In this document: positions 51,375-59,786 of the stretch, in pieces
How the letters are laid out: each line of letters opens with the position of its first letter
Position numbering within the stretch: position 1 is the stretch's first letter
NCBI GenBank assembly: GCA_017993055.1
Contig: JAGONM010000006.1
Span: 64,868 to 128,867, forward strand
DNA from: Armatimonadota bacterium
GTDB taxonomy: Bacteria; Armatimonadota; UBA5829; DTJY01
Reading direction: 5' to 3'
Length of the DNA: 64,000 nt
Position numbers and translations under genes: made by a program
Notes under the pieces: model-generated
What the model was told of the DNA's origin: nothing
The model's database searches: none
What the model saw: only the letters and a program-made list of their open reading frames with translations

Positions 51375-53522
51375 ATGCGTAGTTGTCGCAATCTGCCGGC
51401 AGTGTTATTGACCGGCGCTCTGGTCTGCCTCGCCCTCAGTGCGGCGGGCGCGGCGGACATCCCCGATTTCACGTTCATCCACGCTTCTGACGTTCACGCA
51501 CCGATGACGATCAGCCAGGAAGTCTGCGCGGCGATGGCCAAACAGGGGCCGATCGAGATCAAGCCCGGGATCATGACCGAGGCTCCGTCGTTTGTCGTCG
51601 TCAGCGGCGATCTGACTGAGTTCGGCGGTGGAGGTGGCGTGTGGGACACGTATCTGTCCTACTGGAAGGACTTCACCGTTCCCGTGTATCACACGCTTGG
51701 CAACCACGACGGCCCATGGTGGTGCATCAGAGGCAAGCTCCACGAACTCTACGGAGGCACCAGTTGGTCCTTCGACAAGTTCGGGTGCCATTTCATCGGC
51801 CTCGACAACTGCTCGCCCCAGGACCCGAGGGCCTCGATCAGCCGCGACCAGCTCACATGGTTGAGAGCCGACCTCAAGAAGGTCGACGACGTCACTCCCG
51901 TCTTCGTGATCATGCATCACATGCTGAACGACGACTACTTCGGCAGTCCCTACGCGACCGCCCAGCTTCTGGATCTTCTCCGTCCGCATAATCTGGTCAT
52001 GTTCCTCGGCGGACACGGCCACAATGCGAAGCTCCTGAACTTCTTCGGGGTGGATGGCACGGACGGCGGTGCGGTCTGCGGGCCTTTGCCCAGAGTCAAG
52101 GCGGGGTACAGCATCGTCTCCGTAAAAGATGGGATCGTGCGTATCGGTTTCAGGGAACACGGCAAAGACGGCTTTGACAAGGTCTACGTCGAGAAACCGC
52201 TTCCCACCAAGGCGAACTACCCCACGATCGAGATCCTGAACGTCAAAGAGGACCAGTCGCTCGACCCGTCCGGCTCGTTCTTCGTTAAGGCGAGGATCTC
52301 GGGGAGCGATCAGCTCTTCAAGCAGGCGAGCCTCAGTGTTGACAGGAAGTCCTTTGCCGAGGATGAGAAAGGCGAAGATCCGCTGGTGCTGACGACGGAG
52401 GGTGTCTACGTCGGTCAGCTCTATTACCAGGACCTTCCTCCCGGCGCGCACAGTCTGCGGGTCAGGTTCATCGATGATACCGGCAAGAAGTACTACAAGA
52501 GCGTCCGCTTCAACCTCGATCCGTCAGGGAGCAGACTGGTGTGGCGCTCGTTTATCGAGGGCTCGTGCAGAGCCGCACCCGCTGTCACCAGGGACGCAGT
52601 CTACGTCGGCGGCACGGATCGTAAGCTCTACGCGTTCGACAGGGCGACCGGGAAGCAGAAGTGGACGTTTCCCACCAAGGGCGACACGGCGACGACTCCG
52701 GTGGTTGTCGGCGACACGATCTACCTGGGCTGCGGTGACGGCAAGCTCTACGCGCTCGATCTGAAAGGCAAGGAGAAGTGGAGCTTCCAGGCCAGGGAGG
52801 CCATCTACAGTTCGCCCGTATACGCCGACGGTCTGATCCTCTTCGGCTGCAACGACTCCGACTTCTACGCTGTAGATGCGAAGACAGGTAGTCAGAAGTG
52901 GGTTCTCACCGAACCGGGCTATACCATCGAGGTGCGGCCGTTCGTCTACGACGGCGTAGTCTATTTCGGTGCCTGGGATACCTTTGTCTACGCGGTGGAC
53001 GTGCAGACCGGTCAACTGAAGTGGCAGAAACCCGGCTACGCCTGCACGCAGAGAACCGCGGCCGTGAGGTACTACAGTCCAGCGGACAACGGCCCTGTAG
53101 TCGCAGGCGGGAAGGTGTTCATCGCCGACCGTGACTCGAAGCTCGGGATCATGGATGCCGTTACCGGCGAGATGCTGGGGAACGCGTCCGGTCCCGTTGC
53201 CGTGGGGATCGCCGAGGACGCCAAGGCGGTCTACGTCCGCAAGGCCAACGCCGTCGGTAAGCTCGACCTCGACGGCAAGGAAATATGGAGCGTCGAGGCG
53301 GCCGCCGATTCCGTGCCGGCGTCTCCGGTCGAGAAGGACGGCGTCGTGTACGTCGTTTCGCGGCTCGGGCTCGTTCAGGCGCTCGATGCTAAGGATGGTA
53401 ACCTTCTGTGGATGTATCAGGCCACCCCGCTGCTCTACGTCTTGGACCAGGTGACGGTCGTGGATGGCGTCGTTTATGTAAGCGGCATGGACGGCAGCGT
53501 CACGGCAATCAAGGCCAAATAA
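51375..53522 (+). CDS. Secreted metallophosphoesterase fused to a PQQ-type beta-propeller
   Basis: The 715-residue product has a signal peptide (~1-27). Residues ~32-280 form a calcineurin-like phosphoesterase: D39-x-H41, GD79LTE, GN110H111D, VIMHHM and GGHGHN supply the two-metal site. A beta spacer (~285-395) follows, then at least six propeller repeats (~400-715) such as DRKLYAFDRATGKQKWTF, DGKLYALDLKGKEKWSF and DGVVYVVSRLGLVQALDAKDG. The esterase should cleave extracellular phosphoesters; the propeller may bind substrate or surface rather than hold PQQ. AGGAGG lies ahead of the ATG. Confidence 0.9.
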   Translation: MRSCRNLPAVLLTGALVCLALSAAGAADIPDFTFIHASDVHAPMTISQEVCAAMAKQGPIEIKPGIMTEAPSFVVVSGDLTEFGGGGGVWDTYLSYWKDFTVPVYHTLGNHDGPWWCIRGKLHELYGGTSWSFDKFGCHFIGLDNCSPQDPRASISRDQLTWLRADLKKVDDVTPVFVIMHHMLNDDYFGSPYATAQLLDLLRPHNLVMFLGGHGHNAKLLNFFGVDGTDGGAVCGPLPRVKAGYSIVSVKDGIVRIGFREHGKDGFDKVYVEKPLPTKANYPTIEILNVKEDQSLDPSGSFFVKARISGSDQLFKQASLSVDRKSFAEDEKGEDPLVLTTEGVYVGQLYYQDLPPGAHSLRVRFIDDTGKKYYKSVRFNLDPSGSRLVWRSFIEGSCRAAPAVTRDAVYVGGTDRKLYAFDRATGKQKWTFPTKGDTATTPVVVGDTIYLGCGDGKLYALDLKGKEKWSFQAREAIYSSPVYADGLILFGCNDSDFYAVDAKTGSQKWVLTEPGYTIEVRPFVYDGVVYFGAWDTFVYAVDVQTGQLKWQKPGYACTQRTAAVRYYSPADNGPVVAGGKVFIADRDSKLGIMDAVTGEMLGNASGPVAVGIAEDAKAVYVRKANAVGKLDLDGKEIWSVEAAADSVPASPVEKDGVVYVVSRLGLVQALDAKDGNLLWMYQATPLLYVLDQVTVVDGVVYVSGMDGSVTAIKAK

Positions 53523-53535
53523 TCACTCGTCCTAT

Positions 53536-53578
53536 GGGTCCCATGATTCACATGGGACCCGTGGGACCCACGCGACCC
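53536..53578. repeat. GGGACCC-type hairpin and short tandem repeats
   Basis: GGGTCCCATG (53536-53545) pairs perfectly with CATGGGACCC (53551-53560) around ATTCA. It is followed by GTGGGACCCACGCGACCCATGACCC, a decaying 9-base repeat. The element ends at the ATG of the ROK gene. Confidence 0.6.
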
Positions 53579-54538
53579 ATGACCCACCAAACCCACGCAC
53601 TTGGAATCGAGATCGGCGGCAGTGCACTCCGCATGGGGGTGATTGATCGGGAGGGCAGTGTCGGACACTCCAAGCGCACGTCATCGAGCCACCTTCGCGA
53701 CCAGTCGTGCGCAATGACACAACTTCTTTGCGAGGTCGAACGGTTTCTGACCGAGGCTGAGGTGCAAGTGATCGACCTTGCGGGCATCGGGATCGCCGCC
53801 GCCGGGCTGGTAGACAACGAGAGGCGTGCGATGGTGTCGGCGTCGAATCTGGGCTGGCGGGATTTGGAGATAGGGTCTCCGGTCGAGGAACACACTGGCG
53901 TCCGAACGGTCGTCGACAAGGACACGAACATGGCGGCGCTGGGCGAGCTTATGGTGGGCGCCGGACGAGGGTTCGACTCGTTCATCTACGCCGCCATCGG
54001 CACCGGGGTCGGTGGCAGCGTGATCTACGGCGGGCAGCTCGTTCGAGGCATCGGAAACAGGGCAGGAGAGTTCGGCCATCTGATCGCCGGTAGCGAGGAG
54101 ATCTGCGGATGTGGGGCACGTGGTTGTCTAGAGACTCTCGCAGGTGGAGCATGGCTCGCGCGTCGCGCAAGGGAGGCCATTGCGGACGGCTCAAGGTCGA
54201 TAATCGCTGAGCTTGCCGGGAACAGCGTCGATGAGATAACCGCTCGGACGGTCGTCGAGGCCGCGAAACAGGGTGATGGACTCGCTGTGTCGGTGCTCGC
54301 CACCGCCGCCGACGCGTTAGGCGCGGCGCTGATCAACACGATCAGAATGATCTATCCGGAAGCCGTGATCATCGGCGGCACTGTCGGTTCGGTGCGCAGA
54401 TTCGTGTTCGAGCCTGTGAAGGCATTCGTCGAGTCGAACAGCGTGCTTCCCGGCACCAACCTTCCGCCGGTGCACGTGCTCCCCGCGGGTCTTGGTGACT
54501 CGGCGGCAATCATCGGGGCGGCGCTGTCGGTCTTCTGA
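53579..54538 (+). CDS. ROK family sugar kinase (glucokinase-like)
   Basis: The 319-residue product has the ROK signatures: LGIEIGGSALRMGVIDREG phosphate-binding turn, DKDTNMAALGE with the catalytic Asp region, and the zinc motif CGCGARGCLETLAGG following EFGHLIAG. It phosphorylates glucose or a similar hexose/N-acetylhexosamine with ATP. The C-terminal MIYPEAVIIGGTVG closes the ATP site. The frame is open through the upstream repeat (which would encode a Met-Gly-Pro-rich tail), so the ATG at 53579 after the repeat is taken as the start; the Shine-Dalgarno is weak. Confidence 0.88.
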   Translation: MTHQTHALGIEIGGSALRMGVIDREGSVGHSKRTSSSHLRDQSCAMTQLLCEVERFLTEAEVQVIDLAGIGIAAAGLVDNERRAMVSASNLGWRDLEIGSPVEEHTGVRTVVDKDTNMAALGELMVGAGRGFDSFIYAAIGTGVGGSVIYGGQLVRGIGNRAGEFGHLIAGSEEICGCGARGCLETLAGGAWLARRAREAIADGSRSIIAELAGNSVDEITARTVVEAAKQGDGLAVSVLATAADALGAALINTIRMIYPEAVIIGGTVGSVRRFVFEPVKAFVESNSVLPGTNLPPVHVLPAGLGDSAAIIGAALSVF

Positions 54539-54562
54539 CGGCTGCTGCGCGCAGAGGGTGTG

Positions 54563-55027
54563 TCAGCGGTTCCCTGCGCGGAAGGACTCCTTCTCCAGTG
54601 CTCTCATCTGCTCGACTTTGGCGGCGGATCCTCCGCCCTGGAACTCCGACTCACACCACGCGTCGACTATCTTCTTCGCCAGCTCATGGCCGATCACCCG
54701 CTCTCCCATCGTCAGGATCTGGGCGTTGTTACTCTTGACCAGGCGCTCGGCTGAGAAGACGTCGTGGCAGACTCCCGCATAGACCCCTTCGACCTTGTTG
54801 GCGACCATCGCCATTCCGAGACCGGTCCCGCAGATGAGGATTCCGCGATCGTATTCGCCGCGCTGGATCTTGAGCGCAAGGTTGTAGCCTATCTCGGGGT
54901 AGAAGGCGCCCTCGTTCGCCGCCAGGTAGTCCAGGTCGGTGACATCGAAGCCCTTCGTCCTCAGGTGACCGAGAACGGTCGCTTTGAGACTTACCGCTGC
55001 GTCGTCACAGTCTATCGCAATCTTCAT
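54563..55027 (-). CDS. rpiB: Ribose-5-phosphate isomerase B/galactose-6-phosphate isomerase family
   Basis: The 154-residue product matches RpiB/LacAB: KIAIDCDDAAVSLKATV, GYNLALKIQRGEYDRGILICGTGLGMAMVANK (active-site loop CGTGLG) and GVCHDVFSAERLVKSNNAQILTMGERVIG. It interconverts an aldose and ketose phosphate. The N-terminal DCDDAA differs from the usual GSDHAA/GCDHAA, replacing the His by Asp, so a substrate other than ribose 5-phosphate is possible. It overlaps the end of the upstream dehydrogenase gene by 23 bases, indicating coupling. Confidence 0.85.
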   Translation of the reverse strand: MKIAIDCDDAAVSLKATVLGHLRTKGFDVTDLDYLAANEGAFYPEIGYNLALKIQRGEYDRGILICGTGLGMAMVANKVEGVYAGVCHDVFSAERLVKSNNAQILTMGERVIGHELAKKIVDAWCESEFQGGGSAAKVEQMRALEKESFRAGNR

Positions 55028-56396
55028 CCTGTGCATTCCTCCAGAATCCATTCGGGCCGAACAACGATCCTACGCTCTCATCCCATACGCCCATCTCGAG
55101 CGCAAGGTCGAGCACCGTGTAGCGCTGTCTGAGGAGTTGAGCGGGCCTGAACGAGTCGTGCAAGCGAGTGTAGCCGATCCCGATCTCGGTTGGGAGTGAC
55201 GCTGCGCCGGCCCGGCTGATCATGTCTTGGATCGCTCCCGCGCCGAGCAGCTGCCCCCGCAGTCTCACCCGGAGGTCCTCCCACATCGAGTGCAAACGCT
55301 TCAACCTGGCGGACAGCGCATCGGCATTGATGTACTTGCCCTTGCACTGAGCCGTAGCCTGCTCGGCGAGCTGAGGGTCTCGGAAGTGCTCCGCGACCTG
55401 AGCCTCTACATCACTCCACGTCGGCCATCGCCTGCTGATCAAGTCGGCATCGTATCGTATATCGTCAGCGTTCAGGCTGAGAATGTACTCGTAGAGCGCC
55501 TCGGAGCATATCGAGCCGATACCGACCTTGATCCCGTGCGAAGGCGCGATGCCGTTGTAGACGTGGTGCTCGTTGTCCCACAGATGGCTGAACAAGTGGT
55601 CCGCCCCGGACGCCGGTCGGGACGACTGCGCGACCTGCATCGCCAGACCGCTCATGGTGAGCCCCTCCATCAGCATGATCAGGGCATCGCGATCCTTGTT
55701 TCTGATTCCCTCAGGGTTGTCCACCCACTTGCGCAGATTCGGCTGGACGAGCGACCAGGCCGCCTCATGTATCGGTTCGATGCCGAGCGCATCCGCTAAC
55801 ATCCAGTCTGCGCCGGCCGGGATTTTGGCGATGAGATCCGCGTAGCCTGAGGCATTCATCCCCTCGGGTGCGTTCTCGAGGACACCGATATCGGCTATCA
55901 GCGCGACAGGGGCAGGGCAGAAGATAGTCTGCTTGTAGTTGTCCTTCGCGATAGACGCGCCGAAGGCCGTATAGCCGTCCATCGACGCGGCCGTGGCGAC
56001 CACCATATACGGCTTGCCGCACTGATGCGAGGCAAGCTTCACGAGATCGTTGATCGTTCCGGAGCCGACCGCGACGGGGATTGCGTCGGTCCCGCTCAGA
56101 AACTCCGTCAGCATCTCGACGAACCGGTATTCTGCGTGCAGGTCGTCATCCTCGATCACGAGCAGCTCGCGCGTCCGGAAACCGCCGGCTGCGAAGGCAT
56201 CGACTACCGCCTGGCCGGCGGCCCGATACGTGTTTCTATCGGCAATGACGACCGATGGCCGGCTGCCGAGGCACTCCGCAAAACAGGCGGGCGTCTGCGC
56301 CAGAGCATCTGGGCCGATGATCACTCTCTTGGTAGTGCTGACGCCCTTGATCGCCTCATGAAGCCTCTGTTCAGTCTCCTTCATCTGCCCGCACAT
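55005..56396 (-). CDS. egsA: sn-Glycerol-1-phosphate dehydrogenase (AraM/EgsA type)
   Basis: A 463-residue iron-alcohol-dehydrogenase-like protein. AVGSGTINDLVKLAS is the NAD(P)-binding loop. PYMVVATAASMDGYTAFGASI and ASGYADLIAKIPAGADW (metal-ligand Asp) match AraM/EgsA, while DNEHHVYNGIAPSHGIKVGIGS carries metal-ligand histidines. The enzyme reduces dihydroxyacetone phosphate to sn-glycerol 1-phosphate, the archaeal-type lipid backbone also made by some bacteria for heptaprenyl-glycerol lipids. ATG 56396 coincides with the predicted transcription start; an alternative ATG at 56384 follows a poor ribosome site. The product's sugar-phosphate partner may be supplied by rpiB. Confidence 0.87.
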   Translation of the reverse strand: MCGQMKETEQRLHEAIKGVSTTKRVIIGPDALAQTPACFAECLGSRPSVVIADRNTYRAAGQAVVDAFAAGGFRTRELLVIEDDDLHAEYRFVEMLTEFLSGTDAIPVAVGSGTINDLVKLASHQCGKPYMVVATAASMDGYTAFGASIAKDNYKQTIFCPAPVALIADIGVLENAPEGMNASGYADLIAKIPAGADWMLADALGIEPIHEAAWSLVQPNLRKWVDNPEGIRNKDRDALIMLMEGLTMSGLAMQVAQSSRPASGADHLFSHLWDNEHHVYNGIAPSHGIKVGIGSICSEALYEYILSLNADDIRYDADLISRRWPTWSDVEAQVAEHFRDPQLAEQATAQCKGKYINADALSARLKRLHSMWEDLRVRLRGQLLGAGAIQDMISRAGAASLPTEIGIGYTRLHDSFRPAQLLRQRYTVLDLALEMGVWDESVGSLFGPNGFWRNAQDEDCDRL

Positions 56397-56402
56397 GGCA
56401 TC

Positions 56403-56411
56403 AGTATAGCA
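56403..56411 (-). promoter_or_regulatory. Extended -10 promoter placed for a leaderless egsA transcript
   Basis: On the minus strand TGCTATACT (56411 to 56403) is an extended -10 element. Seven bases downstream is 56396, the A of the egsA start codon. No good -35 box is present, which is usual for extended -10 promoters. Confidence 0.5.
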
Positions 56412-56436
56412 TATCCTCTCTGCGAACGGAGGTTCT

Positions 56437-57771
56437 GTGTGTCACCAAGGTTATGCGCCGACAACTGTGGAAAACTACCGCATGACTCGCGCGAACCCGC
56501 AGCCTGAACGCGATGGCCGCGCTAACGACAACGCCTTGAGTGCGTACTACTTCTTCTCCCTGGCAGCGCTAGGGTTTGTCGTGGGCTTCATGCCGCTATA
56601 CCTGAGAGCGCGGGGCATCACGCTCAGCCAATACGGAATCCTGAGCGCGCTCTACGCGATCGCCGGAGCCGCAACGCAGATTCCGCTCGGGGTGCTGTCC
56701 GACCGACTGCGCCGGCGCAGGCCGCTTGTGGTGCTGGGTACGGCGGCCCTGGGCGGATCGTATCTTCTCTACGGGATGGCGACGACGTTCGCGGAGTTCT
56801 GCGCGCTCTACACACTTTCGGGGGTTGTGTTCTTTGCTGTCTCGACTCTCACCAGCGCGCTGATCCACGACTGGACGGCGGGCACAGGCGGCACCGCGGC
56901 GATGTACGGGCGGACGAGGATTTGGGGTTCGATAGGGTTCATCGCCTCGCTGCTCGTCGTGAGCGCTGTGCCGAGCCTTGTGTCAGGGAAGAACCTGTTG
57001 CCGTTTATCGCGGGGCTGTTCCTTGCCAGCGGGGTTACTATCCTCTTTACGGTGGAGTCGGACACCTCGACGCCGAGGGAACATGCGCGCCTGACAGGCA
57101 TCCGACGGTTGCTCGGCAACCGAAATCTGGTTCTGTTCCTCGCCGCGTTTCTCCTCTATAGGACGGCCGAGTCGAGCACTATGAGTTACCTCAGCCTCTA
57201 CCTGCAATTGCTCGGCGGATCGAAGTCACTGATCGCGCTGGCGCTGGTGGTCAACGCGGTCGTCGAGATTCCCTTCATGATATGGGTCGGTCGCGCGTCC
57301 GACAGGATCGGACGCCGTCCGCCGCTCGTGATAGCCTTCCTCACGCTTCCCCTGAGGCTCTTTCTGTACTCGCAGCTTCGGACCCCCTACGATGTATTCC
57401 TGGTCCAGATGTTCCACGGTCTCACGTTCAGCTTCATGCTGGTCTCCTCGATGGCGTTCGTCGCCGATTCGTCAGCAGGGGACAGGGCGACCGGCCAGGG
57501 GTTGCTGACGATGGTGATGGCGACCTCGATGGCCGTCGGGCCGTTCGTCGGGGGGTTCGTGGCGGACCGCACATCGCTGGCCGCTATGTACGGCCTGTTC
57601 GCGATAGTCGCGCTGGTCGGCGGGTTGATCTTCGTCACGTTTGTGAGAGAGTCGCATCCCGATTTGGCCGCCAACAAGTCCCGGATCCTGTTGACATCCG
57701 GGTCTTTGCCCGCCCGCATGATATGCCGGACACTCCGGGCTCCGATCGTGATGATCGTCGGCAAGGACTAG
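56437..57771 (+). CDS. Major facilitator superfamily transporter
   Basis: A 444-residue protein with 12 hydrophobic helices. Motif A appears as GVLSDRLRRRRP after helix 2 and again as GRASDRIGRRPP in the second half. It moves an unknown small solute across the inner membrane. GGAGG at 56428-56432 supports the GTG at 56437; an ATG at 56482 would remove 15 polar residues and is also possible. Divergent from egsA with a shared promoter region, convergent with the envelope operon. Confidence 0.88.
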   Translation: MCHQGYAPTTVENYRMTRANPQPERDGRANDNALSAYYFFSLAALGFVVGFMPLYLRARGITLSQYGILSALYAIAGAATQIPLGVLSDRLRRRRPLVVLGTAALGGSYLLYGMATTFAEFCALYTLSGVVFFAVSTLTSALIHDWTAGTGGTAAMYGRTRIWGSIGFIASLLVVSAVPSLVSGKNLLPFIAGLFLASGVTILFTVESDTSTPREHARLTGIRRLLGNRNLVLFLAAFLLYRTAESSTMSYLSLYLQLLGGSKSLIALALVVNAVVEIPFMIWVGRASDRIGRRPPLVIAFLTLPLRLFLYSQLRTPYDVFLVQMFHGLTFSFMLVSSMAFVADSSAGDRATGQGLLTMVMATSMAVGPFVGGFVADRTSLAAMYGLFAIVALVGGLIFVTFVRESHPDLAANKSRILLTSGSLPARMICRTLRAPIVMIVGKD

Positions 57772-57772
57772 C

Positions 57773-57818
57773 AGCCCCTGGATAGGTCCAGTAGCCTGGC
57801 CCGGTGTGTAGGGGCTTT
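57773..57818. terminator. Terminator between converging MFS gene and envelope operon
   Basis: AGCCCCT (57773-57779) pairs with AGGGGCT (57810-57816) and is followed by TT. The intervening 30 bases can add smaller helices. It starts one base after the MFS stop codon and may serve the rightward transcript. Confidence 0.4.
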
Positions 57819-57846
57819 GATCTCGCATATACCAACCTTTCGTCTG

Positions 57847-58776
57847 CTAGCGGCTCTTCGATGATGGCTTGTCCCAGGCGGTCATGACCCGGGTGACGTC
57901 GCGCCGGGCCTCTATGCCGTTCTCGTAGGTGACGACCATCCACGTCTGACGCCTGCCGATCTTGGAGGGGATGCCGCGCATCGGGGGTGATTTGATCGGG
58001 GTGACGGTGGTGACGAGAGCCTTTGTCACGACGGTCAACGGTGGCTTGGGCATGCTGACGAGCAACCTGTCGCCCACGGTCAGCCGCTCGATGTCAAGGG
58101 CCGGATTCAGCCTCTCGAGTTCAGCCAGAGATGTCCGGTATTGAGCAACGAGCTTGTATGCGCGGTCGCCCGGTTCTACGGTGTGATAGACCGGCCTACC
58201 ATGTGGCTTGCTCAGGTAGTCGGCGGCCTCCTCCGATGTCGCCAGAATCCTGTCGACGTCCAGGTAGCACCTGTCCAGCGCGACGACTTCCATGAACTTC
58301 GGCTGCGCATACAGGTTCCTTATGTTCTGTGAGTGTTTCTTGAGCAGCAAGTCAAGCGCGCGCTGCGCCTCGTCGCGCTTCTGAAGGGCCGCAACCGGTT
58401 CGCCGTCCACTAGAATCGCATAGGCATGGGCTTTCAACGTTAGAATCCTGTCGAGAATCGCGGCGGCGTCTTGCGTCAAAGAGACTCCTGCATCCCTGGA
58501 AGCGCGCTTCAGAACGATATGCTGTTCGAATGACGGCGATGTGACGGTCTTTCCGGATAGCTTGCGGGCTAAAGTGACGTCCAGTACCGACCGAGCCGCG
58601 CGGACCGATTCGAGCGTGACGACGGGCTTTGCGTCTACAACTACACTGCATGGGGCATTAATGATGTGGTCGTACGCCGCCCATCCGACCAGGAGGGCGA
58701 TGATGAACAGAAACACGCTCCGTTCCAGCAGGCGGTTGCGCTCATGCCGTTGGACGTTCTGCTCCTGCATCTGCAC
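57847..58776 (-). CDS. Membrane-anchored LysM and G5 domain protein
   Basis: A 309-residue protein. One N-terminal membrane helix (FLFIIALLVGWAAYDHII) anchors it. The central region has AYAILVDGEPVAALQKRDEAQRALDLLLKK, as in Firmicutes-type LysM/G5/M23 proteins. A LysM domain (VYHTVEPGDRAYKLVAQYRTSLAELERLNPALDIERLTVGDRLLV) follows, then a G5-like domain (VTTVTPIKSPPMRG). It probably binds peptidoglycan through LysM and G5. Relatives usually continue into an M23 peptidase, which is absent here. It is the last gene of the envelope operon, 18 bases after the deacetylase. Confidence 0.8.
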   Translation of the reverse strand: MQMQEQNVQRHERNRLLERSVFLFIIALLVGWAAYDHIINAPCSVVVDAKPVVTLESVRAARSVLDVTLARKLSGKTVTSPSFEQHIVLKRASRDAGVSLTQDAAAILDRILTLKAHAYAILVDGEPVAALQKRDEAQRALDLLLKKHSQNIRNLYAQPKFMEVVALDRCYLDVDRILATSEEAADYLSKPHGRPVYHTVEPGDRAYKLVAQYRTSLAELERLNPALDIERLTVGDRLLVSMPKPPLTVVTKALVTTVTPIKSPPMRGIPSKIGRRQTWMVVTYENGIEARRDVTRVMTAWDKPSSKSR

Positions 58777-58794
58777 GCTCCGGGCGACGCGAGA

Positions 58795-59784
58795 TCAACG
58801 GTATCTCAGCAATTCGCTCACGGTAACGGGCTGGTATCCGCGGGACTTCAACTCTGCCAGCAAGCCGTCGAGGGCGTCGGCAGTCGGCTGGCTTCCACAG
58901 TGCATCAGTATGATTGATCCGTTGCGGACGCGATCCAGCACTCGCTCGGTTATCTGCTCGGACGTGATTCCGCGCTTGAAGGCATCCCATGAATCTACGT
59001 CCCAGTAGATCGAGCTGTAGCCTTCCCCGCCAACCAGGCCGAGGACGCGCTTGTCGCGCGCGCCACTCGGTGCCCGGAAGAGGGGTTTGGTGCTCCGGCC
59101 GATCAAGCGCAGTGACAGCTCCTCTGTCCTGCTCAACTGCTTCACGATCTCGGTGTCCGAGATCCGAGTGAAGTCTGGGTGGGAGTAGGAGTGGTTGCCT
59201 ATCTCATGTCCCTGATCGGCGATGCGCCTCGCCAGAGCCGGGTTCTGCTCAATCCACCTGCCGGTGAGGAAGAAGGTGCATCGGACACCGTGTTTCGTCA
59301 GCGCCCGGAGTATCTTCTCAACCGGGGCGCTGGCCGCCCCTGCATCAAGGGTGATGGCGATTCTCGGACTGTCGGCGCTGCCTCTGGAAACCTCACCCGC
59401 CGAAGCCAGCGGCGCGGAATGCGTGTGTTTCGTGGAGGCATCTGGCCCTGCCATCTGGTGCGAAGGCTCCTTCTGCATCTGCCCTTCTTCCTTCGACGCC
59501 TCGCCCTGAGAGGTCGGCGGCTGGTCCTCGGAGTAGCGTTTGGTGGTCGCCGATTCAGGTCTCGGCGCCCGGGTGGGTTTTCGAGAGTCGTCGTCCGGTT
59601 GCCGGTGAGGCTGAACTGCGGGTGGCTGAGATTGGCCGCGGTATCCGCTACTCCCGGGTAGACACCCCTGGTTGGCCGTGAGCACGAATACTGCGCCCAC
59701 GACCAGCCCGACAATCGCGAGTGCTGACAGGCCGTTCATTGCCCTCGCGACGAGGCTTCTTCCTGCGGATCTTCGGGGAGACAT
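58795..59784 (-). CDS. Membrane-anchored polysaccharide deacetylase (NodB/CE4)
   Basis: A 329-residue protein with an N-terminal membrane helix (~18-38), a Ser/Pro/Gln-rich linker to ~135 and a NodB domain. The TFDDG motif is TLDAGA (catalytic base D147 kept, metal-ligand Asp replaced by A148). The metal histidines are H198 and H202 in HSYSHPDF, and later motifs are LFRAPSGARD, WDVDSWD and ILMHCG. It should remove acetyl groups from peptidoglycan or another glycan outside the membrane, as the linker and neighbours suggest. It follows the S41 peptidase gene by two bases. Confidence 0.88.
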   Translation of the reverse strand: MSPRRSAGRSLVARAMNGLSALAIVGLVVGAVFVLTANQGCLPGSSGYRGQSQPPAVQPHRQPDDDSRKPTRAPRPESATTKRYSEDQPPTSQGEASKEEGQMQKEPSHQMAGPDASTKHTHSAPLASAGEVSRGSADSPRIAITLDAGAASAPVEKILRALTKHGVRCTFFLTGRWIEQNPALARRIADQGHEIGNHSYSHPDFTRISDTEIVKQLSRTEELSLRLIGRSTKPLFRAPSGARDKRVLGLVGGEGYSSIYWDVDSWDAFKRGITSEQITERVLDRVRNGSIILMHCGSQPTADALDGLLAELKSRGYQPVTVSELLRYR

Positions 59785-59786
59785 CT

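Noticed and set aside
53408-53578. N-terminal extension of the ROK kinase through the GGGACCC repeat
   Set aside because: The extension overlaps the upstream gene, is repeat-derived, and the ROK domain begins right after ATG 53579.
54541-54562. Short GC palindrome (CTGCGCGCAG) between the ROK and rpiB genes as a terminator
   Set aside because: The stem is too short and has no T-run on either strand.
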